Source of the DNA: Ariolimax columbianus
Lineage: Eukaryota; Mollusca; Gastropoda; Stylommatophora; Arionidae
Direction of reading: 5' to 3'
Length of the DNA stretch: 64,000 nucleotides
NCBI GenBank assembly: GCA_036924085.1
Contig: JAVGWX010000003.1
Location: forward strand, 128,371,023-128,435,022
Below are positions 11,441-20,544 of this stretch, one piece after another; the stretch's first letter is position 1, and each line of letters opens with the position of its first letter. The notes beneath the pieces were generated by a model. It was not told the origin of the DNA, searched no databases, and saw nothing but the letters and a program-made list of their open reading frames with translations. Both the position numbers and the translations under genes were made by a program.

Positions 11441-14400
11441 TCAGACAGTAACCATTATTTTCTCGAAAAAAGCGGCGGTCATCCTGAGACTCTCGCCACT
11501 ACCATAGAGCTTGTCTTGCAGTTCCACTGGCAATGGCCACATCTGCTCTCTCTGATCCTCGTATGTCGGGCAGTTCTGCAGCAGATGTTCAGTGGTCATT
11601 TTACCAGTACCGCACGGGCATTCGTCGGTACACCCTATCTTCAATTTGTTGAAGAGGTGGTACCTCAGTCTGTTGTGGCCAGTGCGAAGTCTGAAGACAA
11701 CGACCTGCTCTCTTCGGTTCAACTGGTAATAGGCATCGTTTTTGGTGTAACCAGTATGTTCGGTTTCCCATTTGGACATGTACCTGGCTTTGATAAGCCG
11801 TTTTGACTCTTCGTACGTCATACTGGTATCTATTTGTGGTAGCCTTGCACCTTCTTTTGCCAGTCTGTCTGCCTCCTCGTTGCCTTGGATGTTGCAGTGT
11901 GACGGAACCCACTGTACCACTACCCTTTTTGGTGCGGACTGTTGGCACAGTTTGCAGAGTGCTGCTCTTAAGTCATTAAGCTCAGTGTTTTTCTGGCTTT
12001 TTAGCGCTGTGACTACTTCGAGAGCATCTGTCAGCAGGACTATATGGCTCTCATTTTCACTGTGTGTTACCATTTCTTCCACTGCCGCCCTCAGTGCCTC
12101 TGCCTCTGCTCTGAAATTGCTCGTGTACTTACCAGTAGCGAATGACAGTGTTATTTTTCTGCCATTTGGTAGGTTCAGGAATGCTCCTGCCCCTCCGTTC
12201 TGTGTAGTGTTTGTTACAGAACCGTCGGTGTATGCATGGGTCCAGTCCATGCTTGGGTAGCTTTTCGTTATGAAGCTTAAGGTAGTGTCTCTCCTTTCTT
12301 TTTCGGTCTGGCAGTTTTTGTTTGCAATACCTGGTATATTTTCTACCACCTCTGGAAATATATCCTGCCTCCAAGTAGGTTTTCGTACAGTAGTGATGGG
12401 TTTTGGTGTTGTTAGTGCGTTTATGGGATCTTCGTGCATCTTTGCTTTGGCTATTTCTGCAAAGTTTCTCCGCTTTAGTTTCCCAGTTCCCAAATTGTTT
12501 AGCCTCTGGTACATTGGATGGTCCGTCAGTCTTCGGAGTTTCTCTGACTGCAGCTGGGCTCTGCAGTCTCTTCTGTCGGTCATGGATTGCAGTTTTGTAA
12601 TCTTTTCAAGTTCTACAATTGGCGTTGACTTCATTCCACCAGTTATGATTCTCATAGCTTGGTTTTGAAGTTTGTTAACTTTATCGAAGTTCGCCTTCGC
12701 TGCTGTTGTCCATGCCGCGATGCCATACTCGAGAACTGGTCTCACTCTTCCAGTGTACAGTTTCTTTAGTATGCCTTCGTCTGCTCCCCAGCTTGTGCCA
12801 GCAAGTTTCCTCATGATCGCCATTCTTTCTCTGGCTTTCATTCGGTTTCTCTCAATCTGACTTTTCCATGTCATGCGCCGATCAAATGTGACTCCCAGAT
12901 AGGTTGGGTTGTCGTTTGGCTGCAGGATTTTGCCATTTAGGCTTAATTTGGTACTTTGGGGTTTTAATGAGAGCGAGAATATTGTGCACGTGGTTTTCTC
13001 CTCGTTTATTTTGACCAGCCATGAGTTCGCCCACTCTTCCAGCGATGTTAGGGCCGTTTGCATCCGATTTCTTGCTATGGTGAGATTCTTTTCAGAGGTC
13101 CACATAGCCAGATCGTCTGCAAACATTGAGCTATGGACTCTTCTTGGTATATTCTCTGTAATATCGTTTATATATACCAGGAAGAGTGTGGGTGACAGTA
13201 CTCCCCCTTGGGGTACTCCCTGCTCGAGTGTCACCTTTTTGCTCATCTGCCCTTGTACTTGGACTCTGGCCGTTCTTTGTTTGAGGTAGTGGTTGATCCA
13301 CTTGTACATCTTCCCACAAACATCACTTCTTCTTAGCTTGACTCTAAGTCCATCCTTCCAGACTTTGTCAAATGCCTTTTCCAGGTCCACCCAAACAGCT
13401 ACTGTGTGTTTCTGTGCCTGGTAGGCATCTTCTATCTCCTGGGCTATGAGGATGACCTGGTCCTCAGTGGATCTGTGCTGTCTAAAGCCGGCTTGCTGTG
13501 GAATTAGTATTCGTTTTTCTTCCAGATGCCACATCAGTCTGGTGTTTATCATCCGTTCCATCAGCTTGCCGACACAGCTCAGTAGGCTTATGGGCCTGTA
13601 TCCATTCGGATCTGTTTTGTCCTTTCCTGTTTTTGGTACTGGTACCAGTATTGCATCTTTCCATGCCTGGGGTACAATACCCCTTTTCCAGCTTTGGTTC
13701 AGGACTGATAGTAGTTTTTCCTTCGCTGTTTGGCCCAGCCCCATCAGCATTTCGTTTGTTATCCCGTCTTTTCCGGGAGATTTCCTTCTCTTTAGTGTTC
13801 TCATAGCCTCTTCCATTTCGCGCATTGTTAGTTTGGCCATCATGTGCTCTTCAGGAGCCGTATTTATGTTTTCGTGCCCCTTTAGCTCTTCGCTAATGTC
13901 TGTATGCTTATCTGCAGGGACCTCGATGTGGTTTGCTCTGGCATAGTGATCGACAAAGGCGTTTGCGGCTTTCTTACCTGTGATCAAGTTCTCGCCTTGC
14001 TTGATAGTAATTTGTTTATTTGACGGGGTTTCGTCGTTCATGGCTCTGACTAGCTTCCATAGCTTGTTCCCTTCTTTGTCCAGGTTTAAACTTTCCGTTT
14101 TATTTTTCCAACTTTCTCTTGCTGTTTGCTTGAGAGTGTGTTTGTACTTCGCCGCGGCGGCTTTGAGGGCGATGTTTGCCTCCACGGATTTTTCTCGTTC
14201 TGCCATGTTCCTCGCATTAGTTACTGCATCTTCCACTTTCTGTAACTCATCATTCCAGTAGGGCTTATAGTTTTTCCTAGCTCCTCTTGGGATGGTTTCA
14301 GTGGCGGCTTGCATTATTGCCTTGCTTAGGCTCTCTACCATGGGCTTCATTTTGGTGTTTCGTGTGTTGATGGTTTCACACAGCCCATCTGTCAGGATTG

Positions 14401-15349
14401 CAAATCTGTCCCAGTCGGCTCGTTTGTAATTCCAACGTGGGAGCGGTTTTGTTTCCTGTGGGCCTACTTCCATGTCAATGGTTAGCCTGATCGGCCTGTG
14501 GTCGCTACCTGCCAGTTGGTTTAGCACCTGGCGGTCTATTTTATAGTGTATGTCCTGTGTGGAGAAGGCCAAATCTGGAGTCGAGGTGGTATGCCATGTT
14601 CTTGAATAGAAGCTAGGGCTATCCTCCGGCCTATTGATTAGGGAGAGATTTGCATCTATCTCCCAATCTTCCACTTCGTCACCTCTACTGTCTGTGTCAG
14701 AGTATCCCCATCTCTCCGAGTGGCTGTTGAAATCTCCAACTACTATGCAGTTGGAGTCTCTGACCTCCATACTCGAGAGCGATAGGTCTCTGTTTGGTGG
14801 TCCGTACAGATTGAAAATGCGGAGTTTCGTCTCTAGAGCCATTATGTCAACTCCTACAATTTCTGCTTGTCCGGTGTGATTGACAGGTACCGCGCTACTC
14901 GGTATGCTGTTTCTGGTCAGTATCAGGACCCCTCCTTTGTGACCTTCTCTATCTAGACGGAAGGTCTGGTATCCTCTGATTGAGAATTTATGGTTATTGT
15001 TGAGGTGCGTTTCCTGGATACATGCCACGTCAATCTTACCTTCATGCAGGTGGTGTGTTAGGGAAAGTTTTTTGTTAATGACTCCCTCCGCATTCCACTG
15101 TAGTATTCTGAGGGTCTTGAAGTTTTGGCCAATAGACGTTACCCCATAGCCATGTGCCTTGACTCCACGACACATGGGTGGGTGACCACCAGTAGTCAAG
15201 GGTGGGCCCCTTCGAGGCGTGAGGCCCGGCGCTATCGCTGCCTGGCGGGTCTCCTCAGGATGAGCGCCATACGTTTTTCGAATAGGTTGTGCTGCCATCA
15301 TACTGTGATTTACGTTGCACTGTTTTGTTAGGCTTGCGGCCCCGTGCAT
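11441..15349 (-). CDS. Intact LINE ORF2: APE endonuclease - reverse transcriptase - RNase H
   Basis: A 1302-residue polyprotein for target-primed reverse transcription: it nicks DNA, copies the LINE RNA and degrades the RNA strand. Residues about 80-290 are an APE-type endonuclease (LRILQWNAEGV with N86, IQETH with E113, LYGPP, VVGDFNSHS with D206, TPDLAF with D259, SDHRPI). Residues about 520-790 are the RT, with RPISLL, VDLEKAFD (D655), QGVPQGGVLSP and the catalytic MFADDLAMW (D745, D746). Residues about 1037-1168 are RNase H: AYTDGS (D1042), FRAEAEAL (E1082), LLTDAL (D1108), [14 protein letters not shown] (H1151, D1161). Residues 1244-1260 form a CPC-x8-H-x4-C putative zinc motif. No stop or frameshift interrupts it, so it may still be competent. 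The stop lies about 24 bp from the insertion end. No ORF1 is seen upstream. I/Nimb-like by domain order; a jockey-type name is possible in databases. Confidence 0.95.
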   Translation of the reverse strand: MHGAASLTKQCNVNHSMMAAQPIRKTYGAHPEETRQAAIAPGLTPRRGPPLTTGGHPPMCRGVKAHGYGVTSIGQNFKTLRILQWNAEGVINKKLSLTHHLHEGKIDVACIQETHLNNNHKFSIRGYQTFRLDREGHKGGVLILTRNSIPSSAVPVNHTGQAEIVGVDIMALETKLRIFNLYGPPNRDLSLSSMEVRDSNCIVVGDFNSHSERWGYSDTDSRGDEVEDWEIDANLSLINRPEDSPSFYSRTWHTTSTPDLAFSTQDIHYKIDRQVLNQLAGSDHRPIRLTIDMEVGPQETKPLPRWNYKRADWDRFAILTDGLCETINTRNTKMKPMVESLSKAIMQAATETIPRGARKNYKPYWNDELQKVEDAVTNARNMAEREKSVEANIALKAAAAKYKHTLKQTARESWKNKTESLNLDKEGNKLWKLVRAMNDETPSNKQITIKQGENLITGKKAANAFVDHYARANHIEVPADKHTDISEELKGHENINTAPEEHMMAKLTMREMEEAMRTLKRRKSPGKDGITNEMLMGLGQTAKEKLLSVLNQSWKRGIVPQAWKDAILVPVPKTGKDKTDPNGYRPISLLSCVGKLMERMINTRLMWHLEEKRILIPQQAGFRQHRSTEDQVILIAQEIEDAYQAQKHTVAVWVDLEKAFDKVWKDGLRVKLRRSDVCGKMYKWINHYLKQRTARVQVQGQMSKKVTLEQGVPQGGVLSPTLFLVYINDITENIPRRVHSSMFADDLAMWTSEKNLTIARNRMQTALTSLEEWANSWLVKINEEKTTCTIFSLSLKPQSTKLSLNGKILQPNDNPTYLGVTFDRRMTWKSQIERNRMKARERMAIMRKLAGTSWGADEGILKKLYTGRVRPVLEYGIAAWTTAAKANFDKVNKLQNQAMRIITGGMKSTPIVELEKITKLQSMTDRRDCRAQLQSEKLRRLTDHPMYQRLNNLGTGKLKRRNFAEIAKAKMHEDPINALTTPKPITTVRKPTWRQDIFPEVVENIPGIANKNCQTEKERRDTTLSFITKSYPSMDWTHAYTDGSVTNTTQNGGAGAFLNLPNGRKITLSFATGKYTSNFRAEAEALRAAVEEMVTHSENESHIVLLTDALEVVTALKSQKNTELNDLRAALCKLCQQSAPKRVVVQWVPSHCNIQGNEEADRLAKEGARLPQIDTSMTYEESKRLIKARYMSKWETEHTGYTKNDAYYQLNRREQVVVFRLRTGHNRLRYHLFNKLKIGCTDECPCGTGKMTTEHLLQNCPTYEDQREQMWPLPVELQDKLYGSGESLRMTAAFFEKIMVTV

Positions 15350-16280
15350 CCGATTTCAACAGGCGTTTCTGTAGGGATGCCCTCCTTAGCCTTTGGCTGT
15401 CCCCAGCCTATCTGCAAGGCAGCAGTTGTTTACGATCAGAGTTTTCTCTCCTATGGAAGTTGTCTTTCCAGACTATCGAGTCTTCACTACTCGTGTCTAT
15501 AGGGTGCAATGATGGTATGTGATATATGAGATGGGCTGGTTTACCCGGAAGAGAGGCAGTCCAGTGTGTCTGTATCCCAGGATCGTCACGTCCTGCCAGA
15601 AACGTAGCATTTGCATGTGAGTGGGGTATCTCTTTTTCCCTTTATTTTCTTGGCTTCTATGCAGGGATGGTACGCCTAGCATTCCCCGCCACCTGGGGTG
15701 TTGACACAGTGGGGCAGGTGTGCAATGTCCGCTGGTCTGCATCTCTTCTGCGTCCAGCATGATAGTTATGGCTGATAACGTACAGAGGTAGATATCGTAA
15801 CCGGAGTGCATTTAGCCAGAGGACAAGCCTGGTAATGTCACAGAGATGTTGATCGCCTGGTGTGCGGACAACTCTCATGGTCAGTGGTTGAGTCTTGACA
15901 GTTCACAGTGTGGTGGCTGCTCTACTGTTTTCGACACCCCGACCAGGTTCTAAGTCTTTGGTTGGTGTTTTTCGCACCCCATCGCCGTATAGGGTGAGTA
16001 TCAAGCAGTTTTCCGCCCGCTTTGATTTGCGGGCGGCAAGGACCTCTTACTGTGGCTCTACCTGATAGGGCTGGGGCGCAAGCCCCAGGTCCCGAGCATG
16101 TAGGAGCCTCCCATTGCAGTGGTGCTGAGATTTTGGGCGGGATTGCGGCTTTCAAGGGTTCGGCCGTAATCCCCCACATGGTAGCCTCGCGCCCTTGGCT
16201 TATCAGCCTGGTACGTGAACCAAAGTGTCTGCGGCTCCTCTCGATTTGAGCTGGTTTTCCGTAGCAACGCCCTGTCATTT
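15350..16280 (-). other. LINE 5' leader between 18S fragment and ORF2
   Basis: About 930 bp joins the 18S fragment to the ORF. It is GC-richer than the host DNA and holds short perfect inverted repeats such as CCGCCCGC...GCGGGCGG (near 16013-16036) and GGGGC...GCCCC (near 16072-16086), which could form RNA hairpins. The open frames here (for example 15497-15811) lack zinc knuckles or an RRM, so no ORF1 is identified. It may be a true 5' UTR with an internal promoter or IRES, or what remains after loss of ORF1. Confidence 0.6.
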
Positions 16281-16950
16281 GTGCCTGAGATCCAACTACG
16301 AGCTTTTTAACTGCAACAACTTTAATATACGCTATTGGAGCTGGAATTACCGCGGCTGCTGGCACCAGACTTGCCCTCCAATAGATCCTCGTTAAAGGGT
16401 TTAAAGTGTACTCATTCCAATTACGGGGCCTCGAAAGAGTCCCGTATTGTTATTTTTCGTCACTACCTCCCCGTGCCGGGAGTGGGTAAGTTGCGCGCCT
16501 GCTGCCTTCCTTGGATGTGGTAGCCGTTTCTCATGCTCCCTCTCCGGAATCGAACCCTGATTCCCCGTTACCCGTTACAAACATGGTAGGCATGTCACGT
16601 ACCATCGACATTTGATAGGGCAGACATTTGAAAGATGCGTCGCCGGCACATGAGGCCATGCGATCAGCACAAAGTTATCCAGAGTCACCAGTGGGGACGC
16701 CGCAACCCCGCGAGGGGAAACGACGATTGGTTTTGAACTAATAAAAGCGCTCTTTCCGCGAGGGTCGGAGCTTGGTAAGCATGTATTAGCTCTAGAATTG
16801 CCACAGTTATCCAAGTAGGATCGTGTCATCTAAGGAACCTCGACTGATTTAATGAGCCATTCGCGGTTTCACCGTGAGACAGTGTGAACTTAGACATGCA
16901 TGGCTTAATCTTTGAGACAAGCATATGACTACTGGCAGGATCAACCAGAT
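16281..16950 (-). rRNA. 18S rRNA gene fragment, first about 670 nt (retrotransposed)
   Basis: On the minus strand it begins with CTGGTTGATCCTGCCAGTAG, the universal SSU 5' end. It continues through the conserved 530-loop core (GTGCCAGCAGCCGCGGTAAT) to GCTCGTAGTTGGATCTCAGG at the start of the V4 expansion region, where similarity stops around 16279-16285. The copy looks unmutated by eye in the conserved helices. It lacks the remaining about 1.1 kb of 18S, ITS, 5.8S and 28S, so it cannot supply functional rRNA. It lies inside the 12-bp target-site duplication, which shows that it arrived with the LINE. Confidence 0.95.
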
Positions 16951-17590
16951 ATCTGTCGGAGACGTACGTACTGCGCACACCGGTCGGCGGAGGAAGGGTG
17001 TGTAAAAAGCCTCGCTGGGACGACGGCCGCAGGGACCGACTGACGGGACGGACGGACGGTTTGTTCCACCCGTCCCTCACTCCGTCGACCTAGGACCGCC
17101 TGACAGGGGCCTCCCACACGCACCAGACGACCGACCGACCGGGCTCGCTCGAGGAGGGATGGCAGCGCTCTGTGCAGAACGGATCCCAACGACCTCGGCG
17201 ACGAATTTCACTGGGACTAGAGACACAATTTGGCCTGCCGGCCCTTCTTCTCCGTAGGGAGAACGCAGGGCCTCGAGGCAACGATTCCTGCTTTCCATTT
17301 GCCGGTCACAAGCTCTTTGCGAGAGTCGGACCACCAGCGAGACGTACTGTCGAGCTCTGCTATAAGCCTTAGATAAATCACCACGGACGGACCACGTTTC
17401 CTGATACGGACCAGACTAGCGCACCTCGGTGGAGGAGCCACTACCACAAACCGCACCCAATTCGCACTACGGGGAAAGGCAGGCGAGCGTTTTCCGCAAG
17501 CCCGCGCTATCGCTCCGCCTGGCGGGACTGAGATCGCTTTACGAACACTGGTTGAAATTGAGTCGCCGCAGCGAGACAACTACCCCAGAT
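16951..17590 (-). other. Probable rDNA 5' external transcribed spacer, carried with the 18S fragment
   Basis: GC-rich sequence directly upstream of, and co-oriented with, the 18S 5' end. It runs without a break to the target-site duplication at 17591. Pyrimidine and CG-rich blocks (GTCGGTCGGTCGTC, CCGTCCGTCCCGTCAG) are typical of pre-rRNA spacers. Identity as ETS is inferred from position, composition and continuity with 18S, since spacers are not conserved between species. If the copied RNA was full-length, 17590 marks or approaches the Pol I start site. Confidence 0.75.
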
Positions 17591-17955
17591 CTATGTGGAT
17601 ATAAACTACATTACATGCTTCTATGTGGGTATAAACTACATTACATGCTTCTATGTGGGTATAAACTACATTACATGCTACTATGTGGGTATAAACTACA
17701 TTACATGCTACTATGTGGGTATAAACTACATTACATGCTACTATGTGGGTATAAACTACATTACATGCTACCATGTGGATGTAAAACACATTACATGCTA
17801 CCATGTGGATGTAAACTATATTACATGCTACCATGTGGATGTAAACTACATTACATGTTACCATGTGGATGTAAATCACATTACATGCTACTATGTGGGT
17901 ATAAACTACATTACATGCTACTATGTGGGTGTAAACTAATTTTACATGCTACGAT
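17591..17955. repeat. 30-bp minisatellite, right part
   Basis: About 12 copies of the 30-bp unit seen at 11285. The first 12 bases (17591-17602) are the right target-site duplication. A central block has a CCATGTGGATGTAAA variant. Open frames across it are repeat by-products. Confidence 0.95.
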
Positions 17956-18499
17956 TTTTGTCTCAATATAATATCCTTAGAAATCATGAAATATGTCTTT
18001 ACTGTTGGAATATCAGAATGAATTCACAACATTAAGTACCAAGTTTCATACATGGATATGTCCAAAATAACCTGAGAGTTAATGGTGAGTCTGGTCAGAG
18101 TGTGCTGTGATGCCAGATCTGCACAACAAACCTTTGTATAACATACCTGATAATTGTTGGCATTCTTAGTTTAAAGGTACTAAAGGTCAAGGTAGTCATA
18201 TATTAGATACTGTTGTCAATGATGAAGTGTTAAGAGACCTGGCTTCAGCTTTTTGTGATTGGGGTTGATAAGTTTTTCTGTCTATCTTGTCTTAGGGGTA
18301 AGTGAAGGACCCATTTACAGCAAACTCGGTACACTAGCCATGAGAAGCAGAAGCACTAAATAATCGGATGCTCTTTTGCCGTGTAAGGACTTTGTCAAAA
18401 TAGACCCTCAATCAAAGACTATATTTACATATTTTAGACCCTAAAAAATTCTACAGCCTTGGTTTAGAAGCAAGCTGCATTAGAGCAGACTGGCTAAGT
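17956..18499. other. Non-coding, nothing recognised
   Basis: AT-rich and without recognisable exons or repeats. Confidence 0.5.
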
Positions 18500-18692
18500 A
18501 AAATGGATCGAACAGGGAAGGCAACCCGGTACTCAAAAATGCCTACTGAAGTCGGATGTGTAGGACCGAAAGGTGCAAACAGTAAACCACAACACAGCGC
18601 CTTCAGTTCTCCTCACTACATCCTGCTACTTGCAAAGTCCTTTTCAGGGTTTGGTAGCGGGAGTTTGAGAACGAACGCAGAAGAAGAAGAAG
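18500..18692 (+). repeat. SINE, family B, GAA-tailed
   Basis: The body holds CTACTGAAGTCGGATGTG, also seen in family A, then ACTACATCCTGCTACTTGCA and GGTTTGGTAGCGGGAG. It ends GAGAACGAACGCAGAAGAAG with further GAA units. The last bases match the 3' end of the active LINE (ACGCAGAAGAAG at 11417-11435, minus strand). Confidence 0.85.
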
Positions 18693-19349
18693 CATATGAA
18701 CTTTATGAAGCACACAAATACCCTGAATGAAGTTTCCTATTCACTAAATGTATGTCCTAAATCATGAGACTCTCTACCCCATCCTATAGAAACATTGAGC
18801 CACAAAATCTTCAATAGATATCAGTAGGTCAACATTTGATGATTCTGTGTGTATTCGTTGAAGTCCTGTGCTCTGTAGGGAACTGAAGAGGCTTTGATTG
18901 ATTGATGATTGACATCCTGAATAGAAATATTCACGTTATGAAAATTAACTGAAAGCCATATTCTTGTCTTAACAGTATGTATAACTATTATATTAAGTTC
19001 TGTGTAAAGACATGGTCATCATTCCAGACTATAGACAAGGTAATGACACTTCAGGTATAGAAAACACACATTTAGACATATTTGATAATACACAAAGACA
19101 AAGTGCAAACAAGTCCAACATTTTTGATTAAACTAGATATTGGTTAAACATTATAAATATTTGCAATTATCATAGTGAAAATATGAACTCAATATTACTT
19201 ACATGGAATACTTGGAATCCTGGTATTCAAATAGATAGGTGTACGTCTGCTGTCAGGTAATCAAAGATCATCTATAGTAAGTTCTTATTTTCCTTTTACT
19301 TCATGCGGCTTACTACTCCTGGAAGAAGGTAAGTTATTGGGTAGAAATG
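18693..19349. other. Non-coding, nothing recognised
   Basis: AT-rich; no gene or repeat recognised. Confidence 0.5.
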
Positions 19350-19610
19350 TCATTACTTTTAGAATTTTGTCCACCAGCAACTAACAGCCTACACTTATTG
19401 ATTTTCGAGTACCAAGGGTTCTTTTACGAGCACAATGTGTACAAGGGATCTTCAAGTTTTTTTTGTCCATCTTCAATGGGACTAGACTCTAGTCTCACCT
19501 CCCTTGAGATCAGGGGCTGCTTCAAAATTTGCATTTTCAAAACCCCACCTTTTTGCACTTTCATTACTTGAAAAACGCAAGCGCCTTTGTCTGTCAGCTA
19601 GAGTGATCGC
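19350..19610 (-). repeat. tRNA-derived SINE, family F3, copy 1
   Basis: Shares CCAAGGGTTCTTTTAC, a GGACTAG block and a terminal AAGCGCCTT...TCAGCTA block with 45335-45600. On the minus strand the higher-coordinate end is a degenerate tRNA-like head. It resembles a SINE type widespread in invertebrates. Confidence 0.65.
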
Positions 19611-20164
19611 AAACTAAATATTAAATCAAATTAAAACAGAAAATTTATATAATTTTCTTAAGGAATAAACCTTGACTCGCAGCTATTGTTAACATTTATG
19701 TATGTGGTGGTCAATCAGAGAGTAACAATTAGTGGTTCCCATACAACTGTAAGCTGTGTAAAAGGATTCCACAGCTATTATTAGAGTATGTTATGTTTTT
19801 CCTTTGAATAAATTTGCCAGAATTGCTACATTGACACAATTCAGTGACTATTATGATGAACTGCACAGTTTTTTGTAGACTAGTTTTTATAATAGTATAA
19901 AGAACATATTACAAGCGGTTTCAATTAACATAGAAAATCAAATATTAACCATACATTATAAATGCTATAAATTATAGAAAAAAATTAACTTCAAATAAAA
20001 AAAATTAATTCAGAAACATTATTCATCAATGGCACACCCTAGAAATGAAGTAATGAGAAAGGACTTGCTGCAGAACTGCCTTGGTAACACAAGAATAAGA
20101 AAAGGTTGCTGGGAAATGTTAGTCTCCATACATAGTTTACACACACATACAAATAGAAAATGAA
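19611..20164. other. Non-coding, nothing recognised
   Basis: Very AT-rich; no gene or repeat recognised. Confidence 0.5.
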
Positions 20165-20233
20165 CATATTAACGGATTTCTTCTTCTTCTTCTTCTGCGT
20201 ACACAGTCAGACAGTAACCATATTAACGGATTT
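20165..20233 (-). mobile_element. 39-bp LINE stub with 15-bp target-site duplication
   Basis: Perfect 15-bp direct repeats CATATTAACGGATTT (20165-20179 and 20219-20233) enclose only 39 bp. Those bases are the extreme 3' end of the LINE at 11417: the (GAA) tail plus about 22 bp, with TGCGTACACAGTCAGACAGT on the plus strand. Confidence 0.92.
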
Positions 20234-20544
20234 GATTGACACAATCATCTCAAGAGTAGTTACTTATTGATCTGTGGTTTAAGTTCATGCACTATTCCCC
20301 AAATCAAAGGTCGGCTGCAATGGATCTCCACCGTCCTCTGTCTCTTGCCTTGATGGTACAATCTACCAGGCGTTTTCTTGTTTATCATTTGATGTTTTCT
20401 CCCATTTATAGTGTTAATAAGTTAATTCAAGTGATAATTGATTGTTACTTCTGTTCCAATAAAATATACAGGACTGAATGCATTTGTTCTGATGTCTTGT
20501 TTTGAGTGTGATCAAAACTCATTATATAATGTTGTTTTACTTGG

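Larger units (their letters stand above)
11417..17590 (-). mobile_element. Chimeric LINE insertion carrying rDNA 5' ETS and 18S sequence
   Basis: A single 6174-bp insertion bounded by the perfect 12-bp duplication CTATGTGGATAT (11405-11416 and 17591-17602). Neighbouring array units instead read CTATGTGGGTAT or CATGTGGATGT, so the shared variant is specific to the two junctions. On the minus strand the order is apparent rDNA 5' ETS (17590-16951), 18S rRNA 5' part (16950-16281), LINE leader (about 16280-15350), ORF (15349-11441), about 10 nt of 3' UTR, and a (GAA)n tail at 11417. A GAA-type tail and a roughly 12-bp duplication fit RNase H-bearing I-group LINEs. The clade assignment is inference from domain order. 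Confidence 0.92.

Noticed and set aside
11772..12668. Plus-strand ORFs of 130-165 codons inside the LINE
   Set aside because: They are antisense shadows of the well-conserved RT and RNase H ORF.
16150..16280. HDV-like self-cleaving ribozyme at the LINE 5' end, as in R2 elements
   Set aside because: I could not pair the P1 strand starting at the junction with a downstream partner by hand; a covariance search is needed.
15922..16365. 147-codon minus-strand ORF crossing the 18S-LINE junction
   Set aside because: It translates rRNA for its first part and has no domain; its openness follows from GC-rich sequence.
16281..17590. A resident ribosomal DNA unit
   Set aside because: Only ETS and the first third of 18S are present, with no ITS, 5.8S or 28S, and the segment lies inside a 12-bp LINE target duplication.
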